DNA of 6,271 nucleotides from Aquisalimonas sp. (lineage in GTDB: Bacteria; Pseudomonadota; Gammaproteobacteria; Nitrococcales; Aquisalimonadaceae). The DNA is taken from NCBI GenBank assembly GCA_007133445.1, contig SLMR01000340.1:1-6271 (forward strand). The letters are read 5' to 3'. Both the position numbers and the translations under genes were made by a program. Shown here in pieces: positions 6,248 to 6,271 of this stretch (its first letter is position 1; each line of letters starts with the position of its first letter). Below the pieces are notes generated by a model. That model did no database searches, was not told the DNA's origin, and saw only the letters and a list, made by a program, of their open reading frames with translations.

Positions 6248-6271
6248 ACGAGAAGCTGGCCAGCGTCGTCA
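6244..6271 (+). CDS. Start of next gene in the rightward unit (partial)
   Basis: GTG 6244 opens a frame reading MNEKLASVV to the window edge, with AAGGGAAA about eight bases upstream (AAGGG then AAAGCGCA). No other start codon precedes it in this frame after the end of the glycosyltransferase. The short hydrophilic stretch followed by ASVV would suit another GT2 enzyme, whose first beta-strand usually follows such a leader, but nine residues cannot establish this. Confidence 0.5.

Overview
The window is high-GC DNA (mostly G or C at third codon positions) with gene families typical of a Gram-negative proteobacterium. It encodes an RND exporter, a Sec-exported LolA-like protein, a predicted outer-membrane beta-barrel ending in Phe, and a PEP-CTERM/exosortase-associated acyltransferase. 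The proteins are rich in Asp and Glu, most clearly the beta-barrel, which has DDD and DDD-like runs. This would suit a halophilic or haloalkaliphilic gammaproteobacterium, for example in the Ectothiorhodospiraceae or a related group. That placement is an inference; there is no rRNA or other marker here.

The layout is two divergent transcription units around a regulatory gap of about 364 bp (4679-5042). The left unit reads on the minus strand, from right to left: a GNAT/LuxI-fold acyltransferase (3950-4678), an outer-membrane beta-barrel overlapping it by 8 bp (2566-3957), a LolA-like outer-membrane lipoprotein-sorting-type protein 51 bp downstream (1672-2514), and an MMPL/RND exporter 25 bp further on, cut by the left edge (1-1646). 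The right unit reads on the plus strand: a membrane-bound family 2 glycosyltransferase from a GTG with a good ribosome binding site (5043-6194), an 18-codon ORF overlapping by 4 nt at each end (6191-6247), and the first nine codons of another gene (6244 onwards).

Taken together, the left unit looks like a make-and-export cassette. The acyltransferase would attach a fatty acyl group to an unknown acceptor, and the RND pump, periplasmic LolA-like carrier and outer-membrane barrel would carry a lipid-like product across the envelope. The right unit looks like the start of an exopolysaccharide or other glycan-assembly operon, the setting in which exosortase-associated acyltransferases are often found. 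No exosortase and no PEP-CTERM substrate lies in the window, so that link rests on the acyltransferase family alone. The gap holds several short dyads, including a perfect 7-7-7 inverted repeat just upstream of the acyltransferase ribosome binding site.
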